Positions 15,539-24,183 of a stretch of 64,000 nucleotides of DNA are shown here, in pieces. Source of the DNA: Massilia forsythiae (lineage in GTDB: Bacteria; Pseudomonadota; Gammaproteobacteria; Burkholderiales; Burkholderiaceae_D); the NCBI RefSeq assembly GCF_012849555.1, contig NZ_CP051685.1:5580001-5644000 (forward strand), read 5' to 3'. Each line of letters opens with the position of its first letter. The stretch's first letter is position 1. A program made the translations under genes and the position numbers. The notes under the pieces are model-generated. The model saw only the letters and a list, made by a program, of their open reading frames with translations. It made no database searches and was not told the DNA's origin.

Positions 15539-15694
15539 GCTTTCGCCTTTTGCATACGGGTTTAGGCAACCACGATCATCGAATGGAGGAAAGGCGTCGG
15601 CCGGAGCGAGTCAACGGTTGGTGCCTGTTGCGAGTATTGAAACTAGTATAACATTCCCGCTTTGACGGAAAACCTCTGCAATGCAGATCGCCGA

Positions 15695-16693
15695 ATGACG
15701 ACGAATAAATGGATCAGCCTGTACCTGGCACAGCTGTTGTCGCTGATGCTGTCCACCGCACCTGCCACCGCGGCGGACCTGCTGAACCGGCAGGACCAGC
15801 CCTGGCAGCCGGGCGCCGGCGCCATCCAGGTACCGCTATGGCCCGAGGGGCCGCCCGCGCCCTCGCCGTTCAAGGGCAACGAAGCCTACGGCAACGAGGA
15901 CAAGCAGATCGCCGGCCGCCCGTTCACGATGATCGAGCACGTGTCCCGGCCCACCATGAGCATCTTTCGCGCAAAGGATAATGGCAACAGTACGGGCGCG
16001 ACAGTCTTGGTATTCCCCGGCGGCGGCTACCGGCGCCTGGCGATCGACCTGGAAGGCACCGAAGTGTGCGACTGGCTGACGGCCAAGGGCATCACCTGCG
16101 TCGTGCTGAAATACCGGGTGCCGGGTTCGGGGCCGTACTGGTCGGAAGAATGCAATTGCCGGCGCATTCCTGCCACGCCGTATGCGCTGCAGGACGCACA
16201 GCGCGCCATGGCCCTGCTGCGTGCGCGCGCCCCGGAATGGGGAATCGATCCGCACCGGATCGGCGTGCTGGGTTTTTCGGCGGGCGGACACATGGTGGCC
16301 GATATCAGCAACCACGATCAACGCAGTTACCGTCCGCTCGACGACGCCGACCGCCAGGGCAGCCGGCCCGATTTCGCCATCGCCGTCTATCCGGGCCACC
16401 TGTGGCAAGGACCCGGACTGAAGCTCAATCCAGCGGTGAAGATTGCGCGCAACGCGCCGCCGACGCTGATCGTCGCCGCCAGCGACGACCCGGTCGACGA
16501 CATCCGCCATTCGCTGGTGTATTACCTGGCGCTGCAGCGGGCGAAGGTGCCGGTGGCAATGCACGTGTATGCCCATGGCGGACACGCGTTCGGCGTGCGC
16601 AGGACGGCCGCCATCAACACGCACTGGACCGACCTGGCGGAGCAATGGATGCAGTCGATCGGCGTGCTGCAACCTGGCGTGGCGGTTCCATGA
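15695..16693 (+). CDS. Secreted alpha/beta hydrolase (acetyl-esterase-like)
   Basis: A 332-aa exported esterase. I start at the ATG that gives a clean signal peptide (LYLAQLLSLMLSTAPATAA); an upstream in-frame TTG at 15662 is less likely. The oxyanion motif VFPGGGYRRLA and the nucleophile elbow GVLGFSAGGHMV match the BD-FAE / acetylxylan-esterase-like branch. The later Asp (ASDDPVD) and His (YAHGGHAFG) complete the triad. The insert between the strands has two close Cys (EECNCRR). Substrate probably a carbohydrate ester, by family. The stop overlaps the next start (ATGA). Confidence 0.85.
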   Translation: MTTNKWISLYLAQLLSLMLSTAPATAADLLNRQDQPWQPGAGAIQVPLWPEGPPAPSPFKGNEAYGNEDKQIAGRPFTMIEHVSRPTMSIFRAKDNGNSTGATVLVFPGGGYRRLAIDLEGTEVCDWLTAKGITCVVLKYRVPGSGPYWSEECNCRRIPATPYALQDAQRAMALLRARAPEWGIDPHRIGVLGFSAGGHMVADISNHDQRSYRPLDDADRQGSRPDFAIAVYPGHLWQGPGLKLNPAVKIARNAPPTLIVAASDDPVDDIRHSLVYYLALQRAKVPVAMHVYAHGGHAFGVRRTAAINTHWTDLAEQWMQSIGVLQPGVAVP

Positions 16694-17232
16694 AGTGCAC
16701 CAGGGCCTTCGCTGCCGGCCTGTCGATCGCTGCCCTGGCGCTGATCGGCGCCGCCACGCCGGTCCGGGCTGCGGTGCCGGCCGCGCCTCCCGCTGCGCCG
16801 GCATGCGATCCGGCCAGGCTGCGCCTGGCGCTCGACGGCCGCGACGGCGACTTCAACGGCATGTCGCACGGCGGCACCGAGGTCTCCATCCGCAACCTGG
16901 GACCGGACTGCAGCCTGCCCGCATTGTTGCCGGTCGCCTTGTACGATGCGCGTGGCGTGAAGTTGCCGGTGCAGGCGCGCACCGCGCCCGCGCCCCGGCC
17001 GGCGCGGTTGCGCCTGGGCGGCGGCCACCGCGCCGCCATGAGCTTGCGCTGGGTCTCGGGACCGGTCTACGCGCGCAACCGCAGCGCGCACGTGGCCGAG
17101 GTACGCGTGCAAGTCGGCGCGGCCAGCCTGCGGGCGCCGCTCGACGCCGTGATGTACGGCGCGGCCGGCGCGCCCATCGCCCTGGACCGGACCCCTTTGC
17201 GCGCCATGGAAGGCATGGCGGCCGACCGCTGA
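16690..17232 (+). CDS. Secreted DUF4232-like protein
   Basis: A 180-aa protein with a signal peptide (FAAGLSIAALALIGAATPVRAA) and a beta-rich domain. It has two Cys (ACDPARL and DCSLP) that could form a disulphide, and a pattern -ALDG-DGDFNGMSHGGTEVSIRN- that fits the DUF4232 family. The start overlaps the esterase stop by four bases, so the two are co-translated. Function unknown; coupling suggests a helper of the exported esterase. Confidence 0.6.
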   Translation: MKCTRAFAAGLSIAALALIGAATPVRAAVPAAPPAAPACDPARLRLALDGRDGDFNGMSHGGTEVSIRNLGPDCSLPALLPVALYDARGVKLPVQARTAPAPRPARLRLGGGHRAAMSLRWVSGPVYARNRSAHVAEVRVQVGAASLRAPLDAVMYGAAGAPIALDRTPLRAMEGMAADR

Positions 17233-17269
17233 GGCCTGGATCGGCCGCGCCGGCCTCGATGCTGCGGCC

Positions 17270-19564
17270 TCAGTGCTGACTTTTTTCGCGTGCCACCCAG
17301 TACAGCAGCACGCAGATCGCCGCATACGGCAGCAGCGACAGCAGGTCCGCGTTCGCCCCGGCGAAGAACGGGTTCATGCTCTCGGCCCACTTGCTCATGC
17401 GCGTATCGAAATCGGTCAGCACCCCGGCGGTGATGGCGATGATAATGCCGGCCAGCGCGCCGCCGGCGATGTAGCCGGACGCCAGCAGCGTGCCGGAACT
17501 GCGGTCGCCCGCCGCCTGCAGTTCTTCCTCGTTCAGGCCGGCGTACTGCGGCAGCGTGCCGTTGCGGCGGTCGGCCAGCCAGCGGATCAGGCCGCCTATC
17601 GCGATCGGCAGCGTCGACACCAGCGGCAGGTACACGCCCACCGAGAATGCCAGCGACTGCACGCCGGCCATTTCCAGCACCAGCGCGATCATCACGCCGA
17701 ACAGCACCAGGGTCCACGGCAGTTGCTGGTCGAGGATGCCCTTGATGATGTAGGACATCAGCACGGCCTTGGGCGCGTCGTACTTCTTGACCTCGGTGCC
17801 GTCCGGGCGCGTGTGGAACTGGCCGTTGATGCCCGGGTCGACCAGGTAGGCCAGCGAGCCGTCGGGGCGTACCAGGTACTTGCCGGCCGGGCCGCCGTCG
17901 GTGTCCGTCTTTTGCCAGACCTTGTAGGTATTGTGGTCGGATGCGGCCTGCGGCCCCTGCAGCTGGGCGCTGGCGTCCAGCTTGCTCACATCGACGCGCA
18001 GCGCCTGCAGCTGCGGCGCCGCCTGCGCGGTCGGCACGTAGACGGTGCCGGCATCGTTGAGCTTGAGCAGGATCGGCCCCAGGATCAGCGCCGAGGCGAA
18101 GGCACCGGCCAGGATGGCATACTGCTGCAGGCGCGGGGTGGCGCCGACCAGGTAGCCGGTCTTGAGGTCTTGCGAGGTGGTGCCGGCATTGCTGGCGGCG
18201 ATGCAGACGATGGCGCCGACCGACAGCGCGGTGACGTAGTAGCGTCCGCCGGTCCAGCCCATCGCCAGGAAGATCAGGCAGGTGAACAGCAGCGTCGCCA
18301 CCGCCATGCCGGAAATCGGGTTCGACGAGGAACCGACCTCGCCGGTCAGGCGCGAGGACACGGTCGAGAACAGGAAGCCGAACACCAGGATCAGCAGCGC
18401 CCCCAGCAAATTCATGTGCAGCGGCGTGGCGAAGGTGATCACGGCGATGATGCCGAGGCAGCCGATGACGACCCACTTCAGCGGGATGTCCTGCTCGGTG
18501 CGCGGCAGCGGCGCGCCGGGCACGCCGGCAGATGCACCGGCCGTGGACGGCGCGCCCATGCGCATGCCGGCCAGGCCGCCCTTCAAGCCGTTCCAGATGG
18601 TCGGCAGCGAACGCGCCAGGCTCACCAGGCCGCCGGCCGCGACCGCGCCGGCGCCGATGTACAGCACGTAGGCGCTGCGGATGTCGTCCGGCCCCATGTC
18701 CTTGATGAGCATGGTGCCCGGCGCCAGCGGCACGGTCAGCAGCTCGCCGAAGAACTTGATCATCGGGATCAGGAGCAGGTAGGACAGCACGCCGCCGGCC
18801 GCCATCGTCATGGCGATGCGCGGGCCGATGATATAGCCGACGCCGAGCAGCTCGGGCGAAATCTCGGCGCCGGCCGATCCGGCCTTCAGCGGCGCGCCGA
18901 ACACGAAGTCGACCGTGTCCTTCCACAGCTTGAGCGAGATGTTGAAGACTTTATACAGCAGGCCCAGTCCGAAGCCGCCGAAGATGATGATGGCGCGCCG
19001 GCGCGCCGCCAGCGCCTCGCTCGACCCTTCCAGGCGCGCCTCGCCCGCGGCCTCGCGTGAGGATGGCGTGGCCGCGGCCTTGAGCACCTCGGCGCAGGCG
19101 GTGCCTTCCGGGTATTTCAGTTCGCGGTGCTGGTCGACGATCATGGTGCGGCGCATCGGGATCATCATCAGGATGCCGAGCAGGCCGCCCAGGATCCCGA
19201 CCAGCATCACGCGCGAGATTTCCAGGTCGAAGCCGAGGATCATGATGGCCGGCATGGTCACGCCGAGGCCGAAGGCGAGCGACTCGCCGGCCGAACCGGC
19301 GGTCTGGGTGATCGAGTTTTCCAGGATGGTCGACTCGCGCCCGCCGGCCTTTTTCGCCAGCCCGAACAGGGTAATGGCGATCACCGCCACCGGAATCGAG
19401 GCGCTCACCGTCAGGCCCACCTTCAGCACCAGGTACAGCGAAGAGGCGCCGAACACCATGCCCAGCACCACGCCCATGACCAGCGCGCGCAGCGTCATTT
19501 CGGGCAGGGCGCTGGACGCCGGGATGTAGGGCTTGACGGCGGGCGGCTGGGGATCGTACGGCAT
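17270..19564 (-). CDS. OPT-family oligopeptide transporter
   Basis: An integral membrane protein of about 764 aa of the OPT family, which moves peptides or metal chelates with protons. The N-terminus reads PEMTLRALVMGVVLGMVFGASSLYLVLKVGLTVSASIPVAVIAI. The motifs SITQTAGSAGESLAFG and GIAPPLH-type loops (RELKYPEGTACAEVL) are typical. An extra periplasmic stretch of about 130 residues (PTAQAAPQLQALRVD to PDGTEVKKYD) is inserted between helices in the C-terminal half. The start was chosen because GAAGGA lies 7 bases upstream; earlier in-frame Mets fall in the divergent promoter region shared with the PBP1A gene. Confidence 0.9.
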   Translation of the reverse strand: MPYDPQPPAVKPYIPASSALPEMTLRALVMGVVLGMVFGASSLYLVLKVGLTVSASIPVAVIAITLFGLAKKAGGRESTILENSITQTAGSAGESLAFGLGVTMPAIMILGFDLEISRVMLVGILGGLLGILMMIPMRRTMIVDQHRELKYPEGTACAEVLKAAATPSSREAAGEARLEGSSEALAARRRAIIIFGGFGLGLLYKVFNISLKLWKDTVDFVFGAPLKAGSAGAEISPELLGVGYIIGPRIAMTMAAGGVLSYLLLIPMIKFFGELLTVPLAPGTMLIKDMGPDDIRSAYVLYIGAGAVAAGGLVSLARSLPTIWNGLKGGLAGMRMGAPSTAGASAGVPGAPLPRTEQDIPLKWVVIGCLGIIAVITFATPLHMNLLGALLILVFGFLFSTVSSRLTGEVGSSSNPISGMAVATLLFTCLIFLAMGWTGGRYYVTALSVGAIVCIAASNAGTTSQDLKTGYLVGATPRLQQYAILAGAFASALILGPILLKLNDAGTVYVPTAQAAPQLQALRVDVSKLDASAQLQGPQAASDHNTYKVWQKTDTDGGPAGKYLVRPDGSLAYLVDPGINGQFHTRPDGTEVKKYDAPKAVLMSYIIKGILDQQLPWTLVLFGVMIALVLEMAGVQSLAFSVGVYLPLVSTLPIAIGGLIRWLADRRNGTLPQYAGLNEEELQAAGDRSSGTLLASGYIAGGALAGIIIAITAGVLTDFDTRMSKWAESMNPFFAGANADLLSLLPYAAICVLLYWVAREKSQH

Positions 19565-19810
19565 CGGGTGTCCTTCGGATGAAACGACGACTGCAAACGT
19601 GGCGTGCCAGGTGGCATGCGGCAGGACCGCCGGCATCGCCGGGCGGGCCGTGAAAGCGTGACTATCGCACATGCCGTAGTGGAAGAAAAGCGGATTATAA
19701 TCGGCCCTTGCCCTCCCGCCCGGCGCGGTTTCTGGCCGTTTCGGCCACACGGACATCGCCCCCGCCGCACGCCGCGGCGGCGCCGATGTCCCCTATTAGG
19801 AAGCACAGTT

Positions 19811-22246
19811 TTGGCAAATCATGTTCCCCAGGCGCCCGGTCGCCAGTCCAAGCCCAAGTCGTTCGGCCGCGTGCGCGGTTTCATCCTGCTGGCGCTCGCC
19901 GCCCTGCTGCTGCTGGCGGCCGGCGTGGCGGGCTACGTGATGCTGCGCGTGCTGCCCAACGTGCCGGCGCTGGACGCCGTGACCGATTACCGGCCCAAGA
20001 TTCCGCTGCGCATCTATACGGCAGACAACGTGCTCATCGGCGAGTTCGGCGAAGAACACCGCGACTTCGTCCCGATCAAGCAGATTCCCGACCTGATGAA
20101 GAAATCGCTGCTGGCGATCGAGGATGCGCGCTTCTACGAGCACGGCGCGATCGACGTCAAGCGCGCGCTGGGCGCGGTCGGCGCCAACATCCGCAGCGGC
20201 TTCGGCGCCGGCGGCGCCTCCACCATCACCATGCAGGTGGCGCGCAACTTCTTCCTGTCGCGCGAAAAGCGCCTGGGCCGCAAGATCAACGAGATCGCGC
20301 TGGCCTACAAGATCGAGGCGGCGCTCTCCAAGGACGAGATCCTGGAGCTGTACATGAACCAGATCTACCTGGGCCAGCGCGCCTACGGCTTTTCCAGCGC
20401 GGCGCGCACCTACTTCAACAAGCGCCTCGACCAGTTGTCGGTGGCCGAGACCGCGATGCTGGCCGGCCTGCCGCAGAACCCGTCGCGCCACAACCCGGTG
20501 GCCAACCCGAAGCGCGCGCGCGAACGCCAGCACACCGTGCTGGCACGCATGCGCGCGCTCGACTACATCAGCGAGGCCGAGTACCAGAAGGCCCTGGCGG
20601 AACCGCTGCACATCAATACCCGCGGCCAGGAATTCGACACCCACGCCGAGTACGTGGCCGAACTGGCGCGCCAGGCGGTCTACAGCCAGTTCAAGGAAGA
20701 AGCCTATACGCGCGGCATCCGGGTCACCACGACGATCCTGAAGGCCGAGCAGGAAGCCGCCTACGCCTCGGTGCGGCGCAACGTGATCGCCTACGACCAG
20801 CGCCACGGCTACCGCGGTCCGGAAGGCCGCATGGAATTGCCGGACGATCCGGTCGAGCGCGAGGATGCCATCAACGAAGCGCTCGGCAGGCGCCCGGTCA
20901 GCGACGGCCTGCTGCCGGCGGTGGTGCTGGCCGCCTCCGCCAAGTCGGTGCGCGTCGAGACCGTCGATGGCGACACCGTCGACATCAAGGGCGCCGGCCT
21001 GAAGTTCGCCGCCGCCGGCCTGGCGGGCAATGCCAAGGACACGTTGCGCATCGCGCCGGGCGCCATCGTGCGGGTGGCGCGCGACGCCAAGGACAACTGG
21101 TCGATCACGCAGGTGCCGCAGGTGGCGGCCGCCTTCGTCGCCATCGACGCCGACAGCGGCGCCTACCACGCGCTGGTGGGCGGCTTCGACTACAACTTCC
21201 AGAAGTTCAACCACGTGACGCAAGCCTGGCGCCAGCCCGGTTCCGGCATGAAGCCATTCATCTATTCGGCGGCGGTCGAAAAAGGGTATTCGCCGGCCAC
21301 CCGCATCCTGGATGCGCCGCTGGACCTGGCCGGAGAAGACGCCGGCAAGACCTGGTCGCCGCAGAACGACGATTTCAAATGGGACGGCCCGATCAGCATG
21401 CGCCGCGCGCTGGCCGAATCCAAGAACGTGCCGTCGGTGCGCCTGCTGCGCGCCGTGTCGGTGCCGTTCTCGCACGAATTCCTGGGCCGCTTCGGCTTCG
21501 ACCTGGCGCGCCAGCCGAAGAATTTCACCCTCGCGTTGGGCACCGGTTCGGTCACGCCGCTGCAGATGGCCGGCGCCTACGCGGTGTTCGCCAACGGCGG
21601 CTACGCGGTCCAGCCCTACCTGATCGCGAAAATCGAGGATGCCGACGGCAAGATCATCCAGCAGGCCAAGCCGCCGACCGTTCACAACGAAGAGCAGCGC
21701 GTGCTGGACGCGCGCAATGCGTTCATCACCGACAGCATGCTGCGCGACGTGACCCGCTACGGCACCGGCGCCGCCGCCACCAAGGCGCTGGGACGCAACG
21801 ACATCGCCGGCAAGACCGGCACCACCAGCGACGCGGTGGACGGCTGGTTCTCCGGCTACGGCGGCAACGTGGTGGCGGTGGCCTGGATGGGCTACGACGA
21901 TCCGAAGTCGCTGGGTGGACGCGAATTCGGCGCCACCCTGGCGCTGCCGATCTGGATCGACTACATGAAGGTGGCGCTGGCCAAGCGTCCGCAGGAAGAA
22001 CGCGCGCAGCCGGAAGGCCTGGTGCGCGAGAACGACGACTGGGTCTACGCCGAGTATGCCGAGACGCCGGTGCTGGGCGGCGTCGACCTCGACCAGCAGC
22101 CGGCCGCCGACCCGAATGCGGCGCCGGAAGATCCGAACGCCTACCGCGACCCGAACGCGCCGCCGGCCCCGCCGGCACCTCCCGCGCTGCCGGCCCCGCC
22201 GCAGCCGACGCAGCCGGTGCAGTCGCAGGGAAGCAGCTGGTTCTGA
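19811..22246 (+). CDS. mrcA: Penicillin-binding protein 1A
   Basis: A bifunctional class A PBP of about 811 aa that polymerises and cross-links peptidoglycan. A TTG start is preceded by AGGAAG. One membrane helix (FILLALAALLLLAAGVAGYVML) leads to the GT51 transglycosylase with AIEDARFYEHGAID, GASTITMQVARNFFL and KINEIALAYKIE. The transpeptidase has SxxK in QPGSGMKPFIYSAA, SxN in AESKNVPS and KTGTT. An OB-like insert separates the two (about residues 310-430). The C-terminus is a Pro/Ala-rich tail of about 45 residues. Divergent from the OPT transporter. Confidence 0.95.
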   Translation: MANHVPQAPGRQSKPKSFGRVRGFILLALAALLLLAAGVAGYVMLRVLPNVPALDAVTDYRPKIPLRIYTADNVLIGEFGEEHRDFVPIKQIPDLMKKSLLAIEDARFYEHGAIDVKRALGAVGANIRSGFGAGGASTITMQVARNFFLSREKRLGRKINEIALAYKIEAALSKDEILELYMNQIYLGQRAYGFSSAARTYFNKRLDQLSVAETAMLAGLPQNPSRHNPVANPKRARERQHTVLARMRALDYISEAEYQKALAEPLHINTRGQEFDTHAEYVAELARQAVYSQFKEEAYTRGIRVTTTILKAEQEAAYASVRRNVIAYDQRHGYRGPEGRMELPDDPVEREDAINEALGRRPVSDGLLPAVVLAASAKSVRVETVDGDTVDIKGAGLKFAAAGLAGNAKDTLRIAPGAIVRVARDAKDNWSITQVPQVAAAFVAIDADSGAYHALVGGFDYNFQKFNHVTQAWRQPGSGMKPFIYSAAVEKGYSPATRILDAPLDLAGEDAGKTWSPQNDDFKWDGPISMRRALAESKNVPSVRLLRAVSVPFSHEFLGRFGFDLARQPKNFTLALGTGSVTPLQMAGAYAVFANGGYAVQPYLIAKIEDADGKIIQQAKPPTVHNEEQRVLDARNAFITDSMLRDVTRYGTGAAATKALGRNDIAGKTGTTSDAVDGWFSGYGGNVVAVAWMGYDDPKSLGGREFGATLALPIWIDYMKVALAKRPQEERAQPEGLVRENDDWVYAEYAETPVLGGVDLDQQPAADPNAAPEDPNAYRDPNAPPAPPAPPALPAPPQPTQPVQSQGSSWF

Positions 22247-22278
22247 CTTGCGAGTGTGAACGCCAGGCCGGCCCACTC

Positions 22279-22305
22279 GTCGTCCCCGCGCAGGCGGGGA
22301 CCCAT
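22279..22305 (+). repeat. Solo unit of the GTCCCCGC-N4-GCGGGGAC repeat family
   Basis: It contains GTCCCCGC, a short loop and GCGGGGAC, followed by CCAT. The same core appears paired elsewhere in the window. It sits 33 bases after the PBP1A stop and could fold as a hairpin in that transcript. Confidence 0.75.
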
Positions 22306-22495
22306 GCGGCGAGTCCAGCGTCGGCATTGTCGACGCATTCCAGTCCGTTCCGGCATACCGGATGCGCTTGTCCGGCATGGCCGGAATGGCGACGCTGTCC
22401 GCCTTGTCCTACGAACAAGGACGGGCTCATCCTATTTCGTGCAGCCCGGCGGGCGCGCATCATGGCTTCACACACATAGACGAACGGAGAAGACC

Positions 22496-22861
22496 ATGAA
22501 AACCTACCAAACCGCGATGATCGGCGCACTGATGGCAATGAGCCTGGCAGCCTGCAGCTCGACCGGCACCGGCAGCGGCGACATGAATGGCAACATGAGC
22601 ACGGCGCCCGTCAACGGCAGCGTCCAGAGCGGCAGCTCGTCTTCCGGCACCACGTCCAGCGGCATGTCGAGCGGCAGCAGCATGAGCGGCACCACCAACT
22701 CGGGCACCATGGGCACCGCCGGCAACGGCGCTGCCGGCACCTCGTCCTCGGGCATGACCAACAACACCTCGGGTTCGAACAACTGGGGCGGCGCCGACAC
22801 CACGTCGGGCGCCACCGGCACCGGCACCACGCCGCCCACCTCGGGCGCCGGCACCCGCTAA
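22496..22861 (+). CDS. Small low-complexity lipoprotein
   Basis: A 121-aa protein. A signal peptide ends in a lipobox (MSLAACSS, Cys about 19). The rest is almost only Gly, Ser, Thr, Asn and Met in loosely repeated SSG-M/TT-NSG units, with no aromatic core except one Trp. Ribosome site GGAGAAG 5 bases upstream. It probably sits in the outer membrane as a disordered lipoprotein. Function unknown. The low-complexity part is likely to vary in length between strains. Confidence 0.7.
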   Translation: MKTYQTAMIGALMAMSLAACSSTGTGSGDMNGNMSTAPVNGSVQSGSSSSGTTSSGMSSGSSMSGTTNSGTMGTAGNGAAGTSSSGMTNNTSGSNNWGGADTTSGATGTGTTPPTSGAGTR

Positions 22862-23020
22862 GGTTTTCTACCTCCATGATGCCTGCGCCCGGCGCAGGTA
22901 TCGAACGTCGACATGGCGCAGCGCCCACCGGTGCTGCGCCATGTGCTTTTTCCGGCCTGCGCCAACGCCGGGCTGCGGCGCACGGGTAGAATGCATGTCA
23001 TCGCACCCTCCACCGCACCC

Positions 23021-24061
23021 ATGAAAAACTGGTTCACGCGTCTTTTCGGCGGCGCCGATCCGGCGCCTGTTGTTTCCCCGGTCGCCGCCCCGGCATCCCC
23101 ATCGTCTGCCGGCGGCGCGCCTGGCGCAGCAGCCGCGGCGCCCGCCGGCCCGTCCATGCAGGCGCCGCCGCCGGACCACGCCACCCTGGCGCGCCGGCTC
23201 GACCTCGCCTTTTGCCGCTGGCTTACCGATCCGGTACGCGGCGACGCCGCGGCGGCAGCCGAGCAGCGCATCCTGGCCGAGATCGCGCGCCTGGCCGGCA
23301 ATCCGGCCGCAGCTGGCGACCTGGTGCCGCGCGTGCCGGCGGTGGTGCCGCAACTGCTGAAAAGCCTGCGCGACGAGAGCGTGTCCAGCGCCGACCTGGC
23401 GCGCCAGATCGCGCGCGACGCGGTGCTGGTGGCGGAAACGATCCGCGAAGCCAACAGCCCGCTGTTCCGGCGCGGCGCGCCGGTGCGCAGCATCGACGCC
23501 GCCGTCATGGTGCTGGGCGAGAGCGGCCTGCGCATCCTGCTGGCGCGCGTCGCGTTCCGGCCGATCATCAACATGCAGGGCGGCCCCGGCGGCGTGGCGC
23601 GGCTGGTGGCGCCGCGCCTATGGGCGCAGTCGGACAAGTGCGCGCTGGCCGCCAGCCTGCTGGCCGCGGATCTGGGCGCCGATCCGTTCGAGGCCTACCT
23701 GGCCGGCCTGATGCTCAATCTCGGCCTGATCGTCGCCTTGCGCATCATCGACCGCCTGGAGCAGCCGCTGGTGCCGCAGTCGGACGCCTTTTGCGTCGAC
23801 CTGCTGGCGGGCGCGCGCGCGCTGTCGGCGGCCATCGCCGCGCACTGGGAATTGCCGCCTTTTGTCGCCGGCGCCATCGTGCGCGCCGGCCGGCCGGGGA
23901 CGATCCCGCTGGCCGAGGCGCTGGGCCGCGCAGACCTGCTGGCCAAGCTGCGCCTGCTGGTCGACCACGGCGTCTACCCTGCCGACGAGCCATCCCTGCA
24001 GCCGCTGCTGGCCGGCGCGGCGGGCGACTGTTTCGCGCGCCTGGGCGACGCCGGCGCCTGA
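23021..24061 (+). CDS. HDOD-domain signalling protein
   Basis: A protein of about 346 aa. An Ala/Pro-rich N-terminus (about 1-55) is followed by an HDOD domain with LVPRVPAVVPQLLKSLRDESVSSADLARQIARDAVLVAETIREANSPL in parts, then SIDAAVMVLGESGLRILL. HDOD proteins are HD-like helical domains without the metal residues and act in regulation (motility, competence, c-di-GMP) rather than catalysis. I use the Met of KNWFTRLFGG as start; 22991 and 22913 are in-frame alternatives. It lies just upstream of mfd on the same strand, with 120 bases between. Confidence 0.8.
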   Translation: MKNWFTRLFGGADPAPVVSPVAAPASPSSAGGAPGAAAAAPAGPSMQAPPPDHATLARRLDLAFCRWLTDPVRGDAAAAAEQRILAEIARLAGNPAAAGDLVPRVPAVVPQLLKSLRDESVSSADLARQIARDAVLVAETIREANSPLFRRGAPVRSIDAAVMVLGESGLRILLARVAFRPIINMQGGPGGVARLVAPRLWAQSDKCALAASLLAADLGADPFEAYLAGLMLNLGLIVALRIIDRLEQPLVPQSDAFCVDLLAGARALSAAIAAHWELPPFVAGAIVRAGRPGTIPLAEALGRADLLAKLRLLVDHGVYPADEPSLQPLLAGAAGDCFARLGDAGA

Positions 24062-24183
24062 AGCGGACCAGCGGGTTGGGGCACGGCGCGGCGGCCGCAC
24101 CGGAACAGCCCTCCGCGCCGCTTCGACTATAATGAACTCCCTGTTGGACCCTATGTTCCGTCGACTATTGATAGCCCGCGTCA

